Notes under the pieces: model-generated
The model's database searches: none
The model's input: the letters and a program-made list of their open reading frames with translations, nothing else
What the model was told of the DNA's origin: nothing
Translations under genes and position numbers: made by a program
In this document: in pieces, positions 63,508 through 64,000 of the stretch
How the letters are laid out: each line of letters opens with the position of its first letter
Numbering within the stretch: position 1 is the first letter of the stretch
Source: Neisseria subflava
Lineage (GTDB): Bacteria > Pseudomonadota > Gammaproteobacteria > Burkholderiales > Neisseriaceae
Length of the DNA stretch: 64,000 nt
Reading direction: 5' to 3'
Assembly: GCF_024205745.1 (NCBI RefSeq)
Contig: NZ_CP073117.1
Location: forward strand, 682,001 to 746,000

Positions 63508-64000
63508 ATGACTTGGCGCAGCCTGCTTATTCAAAACGGCGGCAAACTATCCTTGCAACGCCGGCAACTGCTGATTCAACAAAACGGCGAGTCCCACACC
63601 GTACCGTTGGAAGACATCGCCGTTATTATCATCGAAAACCGCGAAACCCTGATTACTGCCCCGCTTCTGTCAGCCTTAGCCGAACATGGCTCAACCCTGC
63701 TGACATGTGACGAACAATTCCTGCCCTGCGGACAATGGTTGCCTTATGCCCAATATCACCGCCAACTTAAAATCCTCAAGCTGCAGCTGAATATAAGCGA
63801 ACCCTTAAAAAAGCAACTCTGGCAACATATCGTCCGCCAAAAAATCCTGAATCAAGCATTTATCGCAGACGAAACAGGCAATGATCTTGCAGCTAAACGG
63901 CTGCGCTCTTTGGCAGTCGAAGTCCGTTCAGGCGATACAGGAAACCGTGAAGCCCAAGCTGCCGCCCTCTACTTTCAAGCCCTCTTTGGAGAAAAATTTA
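63508..64000 (+). CDS. cas1: CRISPR-associated integrase Cas1 (5' part, cut by window end)
   Basis: Cas1, with Cas2, inserts new spacers into the array. The frame starts MTWRSLLIQNGGKLSLQRRQLLI at 63508, with AAGGGGAAA upstream, and stays open to the window end (164 codons). It shows the beta-strand N-terminal domain of type II Cas1, with PLEDIAVIIIENRETLITAPLLSALAEHG, and the start of the helical domain (KRLRSLAVEVRSGDTGNREAQAAALYF). The catalytic Glu and His residues lie further on. It follows cas9 directly, the usual type II-C order cas9-cas1-cas2-array. Confidence 0.95.
   Translation, partial: MTWRSLLIQNGGKLSLQRRQLLIQQNGESHTVPLEDIAVIIIENRETLITAPLLSALAEHGSTLLTCDEQFLPCGQWLPYAQYHRQLKILKLQLNISEPLKKQLWQHIVRQKILNQAFIADETGNDLAAKRLRSLAVEVRSGDTGNREAQAAALYFQALFGEKF

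Overview
The window is Neisseria chromosome. The 12-base DNA uptake sequence (DUS) AGGCCGTCTGAA occurs throughout, often as inverted pairs that act as terminators. Gene content is neisserial (minCDE-oxyR, lptD-surA, a GNA2091-like BON lipoprotein, lpt3, IS1106, a Correia element, an NmeCas9-type CRISPR locus). Most DUS carry the AG form rather than the ATGCCGTCTGAA form typical of N. meningitidis and N. gonorrhoeae. As I remember the meningococcal LptD, this one differs substantially, whereas Cas9, Lpt3 and the transposase look nearly meningococcal. This suggests a human commensal (N. subflava/flavescens-like) with several segments shared with the pathogens. The species call is inference.

Layout. 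1-1700: an RTX-repeat, HExxH-containing secreted protein (cut by the left edge) behind a lipoprotein gene. 1769-9131: mnmG, amgK, lptD-surA and an esterase. 9365-14302: a DUF1269 protein, rsmI, yraN-gmhA-BON lipoprotein, a membrane-anchored low-complexity protein and map, which carries a one-base frameshift. 14706-26011: a small HTH regulator with candidate operators, YheT hydrolase, a PAP2 phosphatase and CinA-like pair, argG, two small-protein pairs (DUF4177 plus membrane protein; DUF3290 plus DUF421), DUF488, trpC, mqo, rsmG and parA.

26032-34841 is the most disturbed region. A truncated mutM abuts an inverted repeat. An AT-rich two-gene cassette follows: an OLD/RecF-like ATPase, frameshifted at a G6 tract, and a small protein with a possible PD-(D/E)XK nuclease core. 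It sits directly behind hrpA. hrpA itself is split in two by a DUS-flanked insertion carrying the phosphoethanolamine transferase gene lpt3.

34950-49196: carbonic anhydrase-nadD-rsfS, a Nudix hydrolase, an orphan ABC ATPase, valS, a ZIP transporter, an intact IS1106-type element inserted in a DUS, dadA with a Correia element upstream, an alanine/glycine symporter, an ATP-grasp enzyme and photolyase. 49338-59924: minC-minD-minE-oxyR, a Gly-zipper lipoprotein, two membrane proteins (one TerC family), a helical-repeat lipoprotein, tRNA-Lys, aldA, lysS and a second AgcS symporter. 59979-64000: the start of a type II-C CRISPR-Cas locus, with tracrRNA on the minus strand and its own promoter, then cas9 and the first part of cas1. 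The array and cas2 lie beyond the right edge.

Functional links. AmgK, LptD, SurA, GmhA, the BON lipoprotein and Lpt3 all serve the envelope. DadA and the AgcS transporters fit alanine uptake and oxidation. MinCDE with OxyR, and carbonic anhydrase-NadD-RsfS, are conserved operons. The possible novelties are the ATPase/nuclease cassette, the metalloprotease/lipoprotein pair, and the DUS-bounded rearrangement of hrpA.
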